Source: Aphelocoma coerulescens
Taxonomy: Eukaryota; Chordata; Aves; Passeriformes; Corvidae
Reading direction: 5' to 3'
Length of the DNA stretch: 64,000 bases
Assembly: GCF_041296385.1 (NCBI RefSeq)
Contig: NW_027183575.1
Span: 1 to 64,000, forward strand
Positions within the stretch are counted from its first letter, which is position 1. Every line of letters begins with the position of its first letter. Position numbers and translations under genes: made by a program. Under the pieces are notes generated by a model. That model was not told the DNA's origin. It did no database searches and saw only the letters and a program-made list of their open reading frames with translations. Below are positions 31,431-43,580 of this stretch, piece after piece.

Positions 31431-34349
31431 AATTTAGTGTGAAATACATTTAGGCTTGGTCCACATTATTTTTAGTTCAAATAAACACATCTAAATTTTT
31501 TCCATCTTTCCCATTAAAGGATTTTGGTTTTGGCTCATTCTTTCAGCATTTTGCCAGCAATCTGCTCAATGCTCTTTCCTTAGGAATGAAAGCTGTAGCC
31601 TGATATTACAAAGTGTTTGGTGAAACCTTTACCATGACTCTCAAGTCGCAACATGCCAGATAATCACTGGTTTTCAAAGCTGCTTGAAGATAGAAGGAAA
31701 GCGTCAAAGGTTTATGCATGAATCAGCATCCCCTTGTCACAACGTCATGCTGCAGTGATCCTTGCAGAGCTCTAAGACTGGATTTAAAGGAGAAAAGCTC
31801 AATACTGGCTCCTGAGCCAGCAGGATGAAACATCCAAGATTGTACATATATTACTTCTGTGCTAAAACTACTGTATGAAAACGTCTTACCATTATGGCAG
31901 TTTTATAGTACTCCATAGGAGACATCTCTTTAAATGACTCTAATATCCTTTCAGTGCTAAAATTGAGAAGGGGGTTGATCCATAGTTAACTCATGTAAAC
32001 ACGAGTGAACTACTAAGAGACAGCAAATGTTAATCACAAAACCTAAGCAGCAGGATTCGCCTTAATCTTGTCAAGATAAGAGGAACAGGATCTTTTGAAA
32101 ACCGGCACAGAGATCGCTGCATCAGCCACCGAAGAACTGTGCATGCTCCAGAAAGAAAGGTAAAAAGTGCATTGTGACAAAGACTACTGATCTTCATCAG
32201 AAAGACCCTCGAGGAAGAAGAGGAGCCTTCCTCAGTGCGCCCATCAGCGTACACAGCGCATGCATGGCACGTATGCTAATGATATTAATGACTTCCGAGA
32301 AGTAATTTCTAGAACCACTCCTATCCCAAGAATTGTGATGAATGTTCATAAATTTTACACATAATGCTGGACTGTATGGAGTGCTCTGTGTGTGTGTGTT
32401 AGGAAGAGTGATCCCCCATGCACCCAGCGCCGAATAAAGCAAATACCCGCTTCTCTGACTCTGAAGCATCTCTAGGCCTGGTTTTGGGCAATTCAAAATA
32501 GGTGAATACACATTACAACTACAGCTGAAGTTGTTGCATAGGCAGATTGAAGAGGAAAGGATTTCATCTTCATCACTCTCCTTCTTTCTTGTTTTGACAG
32601 AATTAAGAACTTGTAAAAAATCTGATATCACTGATGCTCACCACTCTTCCAATTAGACTACGCTCACTTAGGCAACGAAGTCCAGAGCTTCGGATATCTC
32701 CCGCTTCTGCCCTAGGAATTGCTTCCAGTGCTGTACCTTTGCTCCAGCTGCGAAACCAAACCAGCAGAACCAAGGAAGTTCTCTCTGAATGAACCATTGC
32801 TCTTGAAGGCTACAACGGTAGTCATGGCAGTGAACACTGCTCTTCACTGGGCCATTCCTCTGAAAAAAAACCATGCACCACCTCTCAACCTAAACCGTTA
32901 AGCCTCCTGCTGATGCTGACTGACAAAGCGTCCAACTGCACTTAGATTCCAACAGCTACTTCCAATGACCTGTCAACAGAGCTTTGCAGACTTGCAACAG
33001 AGCAACAAACTAAAGGGGCTATGTTTCATGGCTGTTTTTCAAACATCATTGACTTATGTCCCTTTGCCAGCTTAAGTGAAGGTGGCCCATCCACCTTGGT
33101 CAAAATCAGCAGAATTTTGGCCCAATTTGTTGTTACGCAACACATCATGACACAATCTCTTGGTGTTGATGCAAAATTCCCACTGAAGTGCATGTCGTTA
33201 CATGACTTAAGGCTACCTACTCACAGAGTGTCCACTCCACTGCCACACCCATTTTCTGGCCACCTTGAAATGACTGAGCTGTCTTACTGTTCCCAACATT
33301 CCTCAGGGGTACGTGACCACCATAGCCTCCCTTCTGAAGTTTAGGAACCTAAGTAGTACTAGCAATAGCAGTTTATCCAAAATCCATTTGCTCCATCAAC
33401 AAACTCCGAGCAAGCGCTGAGAATTAGTTTCAAGACTTCTACATATATTTACAGGGAGCTTTTTGTTTGCTTGTTTGTTTTTAAAGCAGATGGAGTAGTG
33501 CGATGTTTCCCTGAGGCTACCAGGGCTGCGAGGCAGGCAGGCAGAGCCCTGGCATGGGTGGCACAGGGGACCCCGGGCGCTGACGGCTGCCACCAGCGCA
33601 GGCCAGCTCGGAACTGGCAGGCAGGGCTGCACCCCGCGTCTGCCACAACAGCTGCAGCTTCTGCAGCCTGAAACACAGCTGGCTCAGGGGTTCAAATTAA
33701 GAGCCAAAACCTTTTGCTGCTCAATTTGGGGCAGAGAAAGGTCATCACTTCTAGCATGGCATAAGCCTGCCACTACATTTCTGTGAAGGAAAATCACCTT
33801 GTTAGAGTGAAACTCCTGAGTAAAATACTGAAGCGCTTTCAGATTCGTATTATCTGACATTTCTGTGACCTTCTTTTATACCTGCATTGTTTCCTACTGC
33901 TGGTTTTGGGCACAAGTTCTGTGTACACTATTCTGGAAACAAAAAAATAACCCAAAACCAACACCCACTCCTCCCCCACCATCACTCCTTCCCCAGCCCC
34001 AAGCCTAACAAAACCAGCCTGCAGAATGTGCAGGATTTCAAATGAGAACAAGCATAGATGGGACATCAAAAGATGGATTCTCCTTAGACATTTGTGCATG
34101 CAGTGCTCTGCAATCAACTCCTAAATTCTACTCCTCGTACACCAAATATTTGTCTTGGGAACTCCTTGTTCTCCATTCCAACCCTTCTGAGAGGGTAATC
34201 GAGGAGTTACTCTACATATTTTAAGCACATGTTGCACTAGTCAAATCCAATGCACAGCATTACTTGACTAACTGAGGCGGTGGCAAGGTCAATTAAGACC
34301 TGTTCATGTCTTAATTTGGAGCTCTTCCAACTGCTTGAAAAGTGAAGCC
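31431..34349. other. Unique spacer sequence, no gene recognised
   Basis: AT-richer, non-repetitive DNA at the centre of palindrome 1. At about 32290-32490 an LTR-like end is suggested by CACCCAGCGCCGAATAAAGC and a following CTCTGAAGCATCTCTAGG. A short (GT)n lies near 32389. A GC-rich patch lies at about 33500-33670. Open frames are short and without domains. Confidence 0.5.
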
Positions 34350-34506
34350 TTGGACGTTGAAGGTTCAGACTAAGGAGAATCCAAAATGTGGATAGCATCT
34401 CCCTTCTGCTGGAAGCCTTGAAGTTCACCACTGCAGTCTGCAGCCTACACAGATCATGTGAGTATTGTAAAAGTTCTCCAAGGAAGAGCAAGAATGAGGC
34501 TAATGC

Positions 34507-34821
34507 ATGCACACAAACGCTGATCAAAAGCACTTGATGCTCTTGGACAAAAATAGGGAACCTTCACTTTTGGAAAGACAAGGTGACTATGGTTGTCTCT
34601 ACAGTACTAGTAGGAAAATATCCCTGAAGTTTTGCAAAACCTCTTTTCAGGGGTTTGTTAACTTCATCTTTGTTAAGAACTGGGGAACACAGGGAGATCT
34701 GTCACTTTTTTTGCAGAATGCCATAGAAACTGCTACACTCACTTCAACAACAGTCCAAGTAACCTTCTCTGCAAATACTGACCATTTGCAGTTCTGGTTG
34801 ATACAAGCCCCCATTACCTAA
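34507..34821 (+). other. 104-codon open frame, arm 2 copy (status unknown)
   Basis: Same translation as 28641-28327 on the minus strand. Just upstream, 34350-34465 reads as an open stretch followed by a GTGAGTATTG donor-like site, so an exon is conceivable, but there is no homology support. Confidence 0.2.
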
Positions 34822-35075
34822 GAAAGGAACAACTCGGCAAGTAGTTTGCAAAGATGAACAACTTAGCACGACTGCGGCTGATGACATGCCCTGACCTTTT
34901 TTGCCTTCAGCTATGGGTGCCGTACCCTCCTACCCTCACACATGCCACTCAAAGCTCCTTGCGTGGAGCTCTCGCACCACCTATGACAGCAACTGTGCCA
35001 AGCCGCCACCCTTCTTCAGCACCATCGCACCTACCACAAGGTAGCTGAATCAGAGGGAAAAGGAGGTCGCCAATG

Positions 35076-35079
35076 GAGG
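35076..35079. other. Empty ERV-1 integration site in arm 2
   Basis: GAGG here is the complement of CCTC, which is duplicated around ERV-1 in arm 1 (8438-8441 as TCTC, and 28089-28092). Flanking sequence runs straight from the arm 1 left flank (CAACTTC) to its right flank (CATTGGCG), so this is the pre-insertion state. Confidence 0.92.
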
Positions 35080-35086
35080 GAAGTTG

Positions 35087-36080
35087 TACCCCCTGACAGC
35101 TAAGCTCCAACTACGGTGTCGCTTATGTCCTTCCCAGGACGGGCGGGAAAACGCCTCGGCGCAGCGCAGCGCTGGCCGGGAGCGGCCGGCACGGCACCGA
35201 GCGCGCTCCCCACTCCCTCCCGCCCGCGCCGCTGCGGAGACCCCGGGTTCGCCGGAATCGGCCACATGCTGCACGGAGGGCAGCGCGGCAAAGGCGGCCT
35301 CCCCTCGTCGCCCGGGGAAGGCCGGCCTCGGATCCCCGCTCTCTCCACCGGCACGGGCAGTGCCAGCAGCCTCTCGCTGTGGCCGCCGCTGGCCGAAAGC
35401 CTCGCCGCGCACCGCCCGGCCGGCCCCGCCGCTCCGCGGGCTCACACGGCACCTGCCGTGGGCGGCCGCCGAGCGACAGGAAGCAGAAGCGCTCACCGCC
35501 GCGCCGCTCGCCGCCCCGCCCGGGCGCTCCTCTCCTCGCGCTACCACGATGGCGCCGGCCCGCCCCGCCTTCCCCGTCGCCTGCGGCGCAACGCGGCTGC
35601 TCCGAGCCACGCAGCACGCGTGCGGCCGGGCCCTGCCGAGCTGCCGGCGGAGCCGGGGCACAGCCCGGGCGGGAGAGCTTCCGGCGAGGCTGGGCGGGCG
35701 GCGAGCGCGGCCGAGCGTGAGCGCGCCAGGCGGGCGGCGGGCGGCGGCGCGATGGAGAGCTAGATGGAGGCGGCAGCACCGCGCGGCATAAAATAGCTGA
35801 TCGTCCGGCAGCCGCCCGCTCCGCAGCCCCTCGGCTGCTGTCGAGAAGGGCCCCAGCCCTGGCCGCGCCGGTGGCGAGGCGGCTCCGCAGCCCGCGGGCA
35901 GCCCTGGCGGGGCAGGGGAGCACTGCGGGCAGCCCCGGGGCCGCGCAGCCGTCTGCAACGCGCGGTGGGAGCCGCTGGGAACTATTTTACACGTTCCGGG
36001 GGGCTGGAGAGGAGCACGGAGACCACGCGGCAGGTCGCTGCCGTTAGGGAAAATTAATCCACGATGCCTGAGGTTTATAT
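35087..36080. promoter_or_regulatory. CpG island, arm 2 (candidate promoter)
   Basis: Inverted copy of 7437-8430. Here the candidate start codon in CACGATGGCGCC lies on the plus strand near 35549, with a donor-like GAGC/GTGAGC near 35717 and an ATAAAATA box near 35790. It differs from the arm 1 copy by scattered substitutions. Confidence 0.55.
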
Positions 36081-36544
36081 CCGAAAAGGAGACAGAGGAG
36101 TCCTGCAACATTCTTCGACTACAGGGAGAGTCCATGGGGCTTTTCCCATGGCGTCTGTCAAACGGTTGCGGGATGCAGCCCCCTTTTGATGCCAAGTTCC
36201 CGGCCACAGCACCCTCTTCCTTTTCCCTACTGGCTGAGGTATTCGGGAGATACAGACTTCCGGAACTGCCTACTCTATGCGCCCCCCTCTAATATGCACC
36301 CCCCTCTTGGCATCGAGAAGAAAGAAAAGAACCCCATTCCTAATGCTCTTAAGTCTTTGTTGCCTTGCTCTAGGTTCAGGAATTTAACACGGCCTTGATT
36401 AATCAACAGTCTCTGATGATTAGTAACAGTTCTAGAGAACTCCTAGTTTCTTCTGTTACTTCACTAGCCATAACTTCCTAGCCTTGTCTACAGGCCGATT
36501 CACACGGTCTCTTTGTAAAGACTCATCCATCTCATTCCTTTTAA
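36081..36544 (-). mobile_element. ERV-3 3' LTR, arm 2
   Basis: Inverted copy of 6973-7436. Confidence 0.75.
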
Positions 36545-36677
36545 TCCCTCCTCTTTTTATTTGCTCTGTATTTGTCTTTACAAACCTTAATTACCATGGA
36601 TTTAATTTTTTTCTTCTGGAGTCTTCTTGGGTTTTGCTATTATTTGCAGTGACATCCTTTTCTGTCCTTTTGTAGTC

Positions 36678-38248
36678 ATTTCTGGATCAGGTAGGCATGG
36701 CTGCTAGCGGCATCCCCTTGAGCACCTGCTGAAAGAGCTGCCGCCAGCATGGTGTCACACATGGTAAAAAGATGAGAGTTGCTATAGCATGTAAGAGGAG
36801 GAATCGTATTCATTTAGCCCAGAGCTGGCCAGTTAACCATGAAAACATGTCCCATCCCCATCCTTTCAACATTTGGACAGGTCCACGAGCTGACGTTATT
36901 TCCTTTGTTATTTGTTTGACCACTTTTCCGCTGTCATCTGCTTGCAAACAGCAGCTCGAGTCATTTAATTTCCCACAAACTCCTCCTTCTTCTGCCAACA
37001 GATAATCTAATACCATCCAATGTTGAAATACCGCTTTCCTCATTTAAGTGGGTTGCTCAGCAAAAAGGTCAAGCGCTGTGGCTGGCTGGTTGGTAATTAT
37101 TTCCGAGACAGCTTGTAACCTAATTATCTCCTTCAAATGATAAATGGGTTCCCAGGCATCTGGGATTAATTCCTTAGGTTTCCAAGGGGCTGGTCCATCG
37201 TGTTGGGTAACTTGTTCTGTTGGCCGTTCATCATTTCCCCGTTTTGGGGTGCTCCCTCCAGCCAGGGCTGCATCAGCTGACTGCTTTTCTCTAATTAAAT
37301 CATCACAGATTTTGATTCCTAAGCGATTTCCCAGAACTTGTAGTAGCAAAAAGAACAACAGTCTACTAAATATACCATATCCCTGACCAGTTTGGAGGTA
37401 ACCTGAGCTAAGCATGTTGGCCACAAATCCAATACTGTCCTTTCAAAGCCCGTGTTCCATTAGCAAAGGAACCTACCCATGGTCATCAATTGGTGGCTCA
37501 AAATACAGCAGGATTCCCGGGCCTAACGGTCCTCCAACAAGAGTTGCCCCACCATAAGGGTCCCAGCATTTGCATTTCCAAGCTCCCGCACAGGGTTCCC
37601 ACCTACATTTACATCTGCAAGCTGCTTGGTTGGATTTGGAGCAGAACTCACTAAAAGGCTTTGAGTTCCAATCCGGTGTGGCCATTCCCACTGATAATCA
37701 CAAACAACATGTCTTCTACTTGTGGAATTTTTGTGGGGACTGCTCAAAAACAGGTGGTCAAAAAAACCCCTTGTCCCTCCCCATTGCTTTACAGGCTTCC
37801 AAATATTTTTGGTAAGTGTGATAAGAACGCCTTACGCAGCTACTGTTAGTGAGCCGAACAGGTATTTGATTGCATTTGCCTTGATATTTGGAACAATTGG
37901 AAGGAGGGCAATTGGGGGTCCAAACCCAGTTGTTCAAGCCCAGAGGGAAAGTCAATTGACAATTGCCTTTTCCTACATAGACACGCCCTATCCTATTTAG
38001 GCAATAAGTGCCTGTTGGAGAAGAATGAAGTGGCCATGAACTTCCTTCTTTGGCCCCAAATCCCATCCCACTGTGGCCCTCACATTGACCCACCATTTAG
38101 GTTCAGCTGGGCTAGCCAACTATGGCCACTCTTCAGATCCTCCTGGCCCTCCACAGAGCCAGCAATTGCTAAGGTTAAAAACTTTTGCTACTTCTTCTCC
38201 TAAGGCTGCAAATTGATTCTCCCACTCCTGGCCTAAACTCAGCTAACC
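36678..38248 (-). pseudogene. ERV-3 env remnant, arm 2
   Basis: Inverted copy of 5270-6840, with the same stops. The transmembrane-subunit frame at 37043-36810 runs slightly further than in arm 1 because one stop is absent (it reads through to an LTGQLWAK tail), so the copies have diverged at that codon. Still defective. Confidence 0.82.
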
Positions 38249-38718
38249 ATATCAAAGTAGAATTAGTAAGGAAAATGTTTTAATAGTGTCATCTAATTAG
38301 CTAGTCTAATTTTCCCGTTGTCTTCTGCAGCACCTGTGGCAATTGAAGACACAGAAACCACTTAACGTAACAAAATGGCCACAAGTATTAGCCCCCAAGT
38401 GAGTGGAGATTCTAGAGGAGGGATGCCTATACAGTCTATTTCAGCAGACGGTCTGAAGGTAGGACTGCGGGGCTTCTTCCGATGTCGAAGCACTGCCTAC
38501 TGCTCCGGCCCACTCCTGCAGAGTGTCAGTCACGGCCTCCCGGCCTTCTCCTCCAGCTGAGATGTGCAAATCTCCGAGGCTTCAGAGACCTTGACCCGAG
38601 AGTGACGGGTTCACCTGTGTTCAGCTTACTTGACGGCTGTTTTCTGTCGTCAGTGACACTTGGAATGGGCCACGCCATTTCACCAGCACTGGCGCTTCTT
38701 TCTACTCCTTAATTAGGA

Positions 38719-39746
38719 CTCAATCTCCTGGTTGGATGTTAAAAGCAGCAAAGTCCAAAGGCCGGGCTTGCACCAGCTGAGTTTCCTGTTGAAGGGGTTT
38801 CACAAGAAGCAGGATCCTGGCCACAGATGGTTTTAAAAATGCATCACTTGCCTCTACCCCCCCCCACTGGGTGGAGACTTACCAGGGCAATTGCAAACAA
38901 CGATTGAAAGGGAGATAACTGAATCTCTCTTCTGGGTTGGGCCCTCATTCTCACCAAAGCCAATGTCCAAAGCCCTACCCATGGCATCTTGGTTTCTATT
39001 ACCAGCTTCAAAAGGTGTTTATTTCTCTCTTCATTGTTTTCTACCCGAGCCGAGCTCTGGGGGTGCCAGGGCCTATGGAGGTTCCATTGTGTTCCTAAAG
39101 AAGCCAAAACCCCTTGAAGGATCTTTCCTGCAAAATGAGTTCCCCTATCTGAATCTATTGCTTCTACAATGCTGTATCTTGGAATGATTTGTTCCAAAAA
39201 TGCCTTAAGAACTGATCCTGTCATTACTGAAGTAGTTGGAAATACTTCTGGCCACCTTGCTAGCTGACATACGATTACCAGAAGATATTAAGCCTTGCCA
39301 CTTGGGGCATCTCCGGAAAATCCACCTGGCATCTTTGGAAGGGCCATGCAGCCCAAGGCCTCCCTCCTCTAGCAAGTTACTTTGTAACTTGGCTGTTGGC
39401 TTTAGCACAGATCAAGCAACCTTCAACAGCTCCTTTTGCCAGTCTAAAAAGACCCCCAGCAACATACATCATGAGATAGGCTTCTGCCAATCCTCAGGAA
39501 GTGCAAGAACTCTCTTAATGGAGTTGCTTTAATATTGGTAGGGCCAAAGGTTCTGGTATCTCTTGTTTGCCATCCCTTGGAAACCAATTCTTGCCTTTTT
39601 TCTCTGCCACACGACTTTTAACTGTATGTCAAACTGCTGCGGTAGAAAAGACAGCTTCCTGGGGCAGTGATGGAGTCACGGGGAGCAAAGGGGGCATCTT
39701 GGAGAGTTCTGGCAGAAGTGTGGCTTTCTGAGTTTCTTCATCCACC
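38719..39746 (-). pseudogene. ERV-3 integrase remnant, arm 2
   Basis: Inverted copy of 3771-4800. The recognisable core (DSDRGTHF to SSARVE) is at 39224-38844 and is shortened at the end by a length change in the G/C homopolymer near 38860. Confidence 0.82.
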
Positions 39747-40186
39747 AAAAAGGAGACAGAGGAGTCCTGTAACATTCTTCAACTCCAGGGAGAGGCCATG
39801 GGGCTTTTGCCATGGAGTCTCTCAAATGATTGCGGGATGCAGCTCCCTTCTGATGCTAAGTTCCTGGCAACAGCACCCTCTGAGGTACTCGGGAATTACA
39901 GACTTCCGGAACTGCCTACTCTATGCCCCCCTCTAATATGCACTCCCCTTTTGGAATGGAAAAGGAAGAAAACCAAACTATTCCTAATGCTAGGAAGTCT
40001 TTGCTGCCTTGCTCTAGGTTCAGGAATTTAGCAGGGCCTTGGCTGAGCAACAGTCTCTGTTGATTAGTAACAGTTTCTAGAACGAATACTTTCTTCTGTT
40101 ACTTCCCCCCCTGTAAATTCCTAGCCTTGTCTAAGGAGAGATTCACACGGTCTCTTTGTAAAGACACATCTATCTTACTCCTTTCA
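39747..40186 (-). mobile_element. ERV-3 5' LTR, arm 2
   Basis: Inverted copy of 3331-3770. Confidence 0.75.
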
Positions 40187-41590
40187 CGCCCACACCTTCC
40201 TTGCGGTGGAACGGCTCTCCCCGGCACAGCACCTGGCACAAAACCCCCGTATACGCACACACACACCTGCACTTACCCTGCACTCCACTGCACACACACA
40301 CACACACACACCTCCCGCACACTAACACCCCCTCCACATCCCCACCATGCTACTTGCAGTGGCCCCGCCCCTGCCATCCCCACCGGCTGGCAGCACCCAC
40401 TCCTCGCATGCTTCCCCATGCCTTGCATTTCCTTGCTGCCCCCTCTGTAGCCTTCCCTCAACCTGCCTTTTCTCCCCTGCCTTGCACTGACTTGCTCACC
40501 CATCCCCCACCTGACTTCCTTTCACATTCGTCTAGGTCTGGCCTCACCTTTCCTTTTCCTTCTAGGACCCTCATTGCCTTGCCTCGCCTCGCAAAGCCAC
40601 CACTTGCCTTGCCTTGCCCTTGAACCCCTCCCTTGCCTTGCATGACCTTGCTCACCCCTCCCCCACCTGGAATTCAACACCCCTTTTCAATGACATTTCT
40701 GGGCCTTGCCCTGCCCTTTCTGCTCCTCCGAGGAATCTCAAAGCTCTCAAGCATCTCCGGTGTTTCAGGATCCCATGAGAGGAAGACCAGGGGAGGACGC
40801 ATGTTGCCACACTCATCTCTGTGGGCAGCCTTTGTCTGGGAGCAATCCTTGCATGTCTTGAACCTTGGAGGGGCAATTCACATTTTGCCCTTGAGCTCGG
40901 GGACCAGAAAGAGAGTTCTTTTGCATACAAGGGAAGGCAGGTAGCTCAAGTCTTTTAGGTACAGAGGAGAGATGACCCACGCGGGATCAAGGCCACACAG
41001 AGCACTTGGTCCTGGCCACTTTTGTGCACCAGCAGTCCTTGAATGTACTTCTCACCTGCCTTGCCTGGCCTTGCCTTGGCAACACAACACTTGCCTTGCC
41101 TTGCCCTGCTAGCCCTCTGTAGCCTTGCATTCCTTTGCAGGGCCCTGCCCCGCACATGACCTGCCTACTGTTTTCCTCCAGGGCCTTGGCTTGCTGAGCC
41201 CTTCCTGTTTCTGCCTGGCCTTCCCATCAGTGGCCCTTCCTTCCTACAGCCAGCCTTGCCTCTAACTTCTGGGCCTTCTCTTGCCTACCAGTCCATTTGC
41301 TTTCCCCTCACTGCTCTGGCCTTGCCTACCTCTCCCTTGACTTGCCCACCAGTCCATTTGCTTTCCCCTCACTGCTCTGGCCTTGCCTACCTCTCCCTTG
41401 ACTTGCCCACAATTGCCTGCACTCGGTTTGCAGCGCCTTGCCTGCATGGAAGGCAAGGGAAAGAGTGGTAGGCCGGGCAAAGCAAAGCCAGCAAGTTGTA
41501 GGCAGTGCGAGGCAAGGCAGACGTAGGCAAAGGAAGCAGAGCAAGGGTACCTTAAGAAGAACTAGACAAGGCAAGGCCAAGAGACTCGGA
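40187..41590. repeat. CAAGG-rich tract, arm 2, with CA microsatellite
   Basis: Inverted copy of 1990-3330 (CCTTG on the plus strand here). The CA run at about 40290-40311 is longer than in the other arms. Confidence 0.8.
41281..41405 (+). repeat. Arm 2-specific 60-bp tandem duplication
   Basis: A segment starting CCAGTCCATTTGCTTTCCCC and ending CTCCCTTGACTTGCC occurs twice head to tail. Arms 1 and 3 have one copy (about 2165-2230 and 55195-55260, reverse complement). Confidence 0.9.
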
Positions 41591-43580
41591 GTGCCTTTCC
41601 TTGGGAAGGCAAGGACATAGTGCCAGTGTTGCTGGAGCAGATGTTAAGGTACTGTGGGGAGGAATAGTCCAGCAAGACATTTCTCTTCTGGCCCCTGTGC
41701 GTGTAGGGGCAATTGTTGGACATATTCAATACTGGAGGCGGATCAGTCGCTGGATGTGTTGTATTTTGGAGGAGGGGATGCCGTTTCTTTGGAGATGGGC
41801 TTGTAGTTGCTCTCTTTGGCAAGGAAGGCAGGTTTGGATGTGCACATCAGGTACTCCTAGGGATTTTAAAGGCTTTTCCCAACAGGCAGAGCTCTCTCTG
41901 GGTTCGAGCTGTTGAGCTGTCAGTGGGAATGCAAAGGCCAAGCTCTTAAGCTATTTGTCCTGGTGCCTTCAGTGTGTGAGCAGTCCCTGGTGCCGTTGCC
42001 TTTGGATCCTGACTCTGGGAGAGGGAAGGCTTAGGATGGTACCTAGAGCTGAGAAGGAGAGTGCTGAGAACAGCGTGTGTGCTGCTAGTTTGAGGGGTGC
42101 AGGTGAAGTTGTAGGCAGCAAGATCTTCCTCAGCTGGCACTGTTTTGAGCCCTGTTTTTGCCAGATGGTTTCAAGTTGGTGGGCGGAATCTGCGAGAGGG
42201 AAAAGATTTGTTTGGGCCAAAGAGGTGTGGTGTAAAGAAGAGTGTGCTCTTGGAAGGGGAAGATGAGGGCAATCTTTTTGTCCTGACACCGTTGATTTGA
42301 GTGCAGGGCCGTTTGCAAGTTGCCTCTGTCTGCCCTTGGGGTGGTTTCGAGCTGGGCCAGGTGCTTGGCCTTCTTTTGCAAGTCTGCAGCGCCGTCGTGT
42401 GGTTGTTTCCATGAGCGCTGACAGTGCCCGGCAAAAAGCGCTTGGCTGGCGCGGCCCCAGTCGTGTGGAAGCAGTTGGTGGAAGAGCTCTGCTGTGCATC
42501 CTGCCTCTTGGAGACATAAAAGGATGTAACCCTGCGCGTAGGGGGGAAGCAAGACGAATCTTTTCATTGTTGGCTGAGCAGTTTCTACGCGGCAAAAGTA
42601 AAGGCAGTTTCAGCACGGCCTCTTTCTTTCAGAACCTTTTCTGTGCCATCATGAACATGCTCAACATGCCACTCGCACCCGCTGAACTGCATCAAAGGCC
42701 CTGGAGATAGGCGCTTTCCTTCAAGCTCTCTGTAGCATCCTACCCTCCACCTCTGGCGGATCCCAAAGCCCTTCCAAACATCCAGCAGCTGCACGCAGAG
42801 AACAAGTGCTAGAACAAGGCGTTGGCCTTCCTAGTCCTTTTAAAGTCTGTGAACTAGGCGAAACATTCCAGTGAGCAGCACTTTCCTTCGCAACTATATC
42901 TAGAGCATCATCACATTCTCTCCAAGTGGGTAAGTCCACCCTTGCAGGGCAGCGTTTGAAGCCACAGTTCGGACTGAGAGATAGGCCAGGTGAGAAAGCA
43001 TTTCTTGACTATCCCTCTTCTCTGGAAGACTTGATACTCGCAGCGCGACCACGTCCACACACCTTCAGTGTGGCCAGGTTCAAGCAGCTAGAGCTCCCAG
43101 AGATGGGAGAGTCAGGAGAGAAGACGTTCCAAAAGTACCGTGTACTTACAGCAGCATTAAAACTGTGCACAGCAGTCTGCAGCACTGTAGACTGCGGCTT
43201 CTCCGACAGACGAGCCATCCCATTGTTGCCTCTCGCAGCCTGCTTGCTAGCTGCTCTCCTGAAGAAAAGAACTAGAAGAAAAAGCCAATGCTGGGCTGCA
43301 CCTTCCCCTTGCCTTACGTAAAGCCACCTAAACTCCCCGCTGCACTCTCTACTTCCCCTCTCCTTGGAAGCGACCACTGTGTTTGCTGCATCTCGAAGCC
43401 TAAAGTTAAGCGCCAGTGGTTTTGGGGATGGTTGGAAGAGGGATAAGTAGTAGCACAAGGAAGTAGTTGTCGTTGAACTTCCTCCTTCTCAATGCTAACG
43501 TGAATTGGGCAGGCAGGCGAGTGCTAGCCACGCTCCTTTCTCAGTTTGTACGCTGCGGACACGAGTCCGGTGCTCTGCGC
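41590..43580. other. Arm 2 outer part, no recognisable gene
   Basis: Inverted copy of 1-1990. It includes the array-related translation at 43458-43009 on the minus strand. No gene is supported. Confidence 0.6.
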
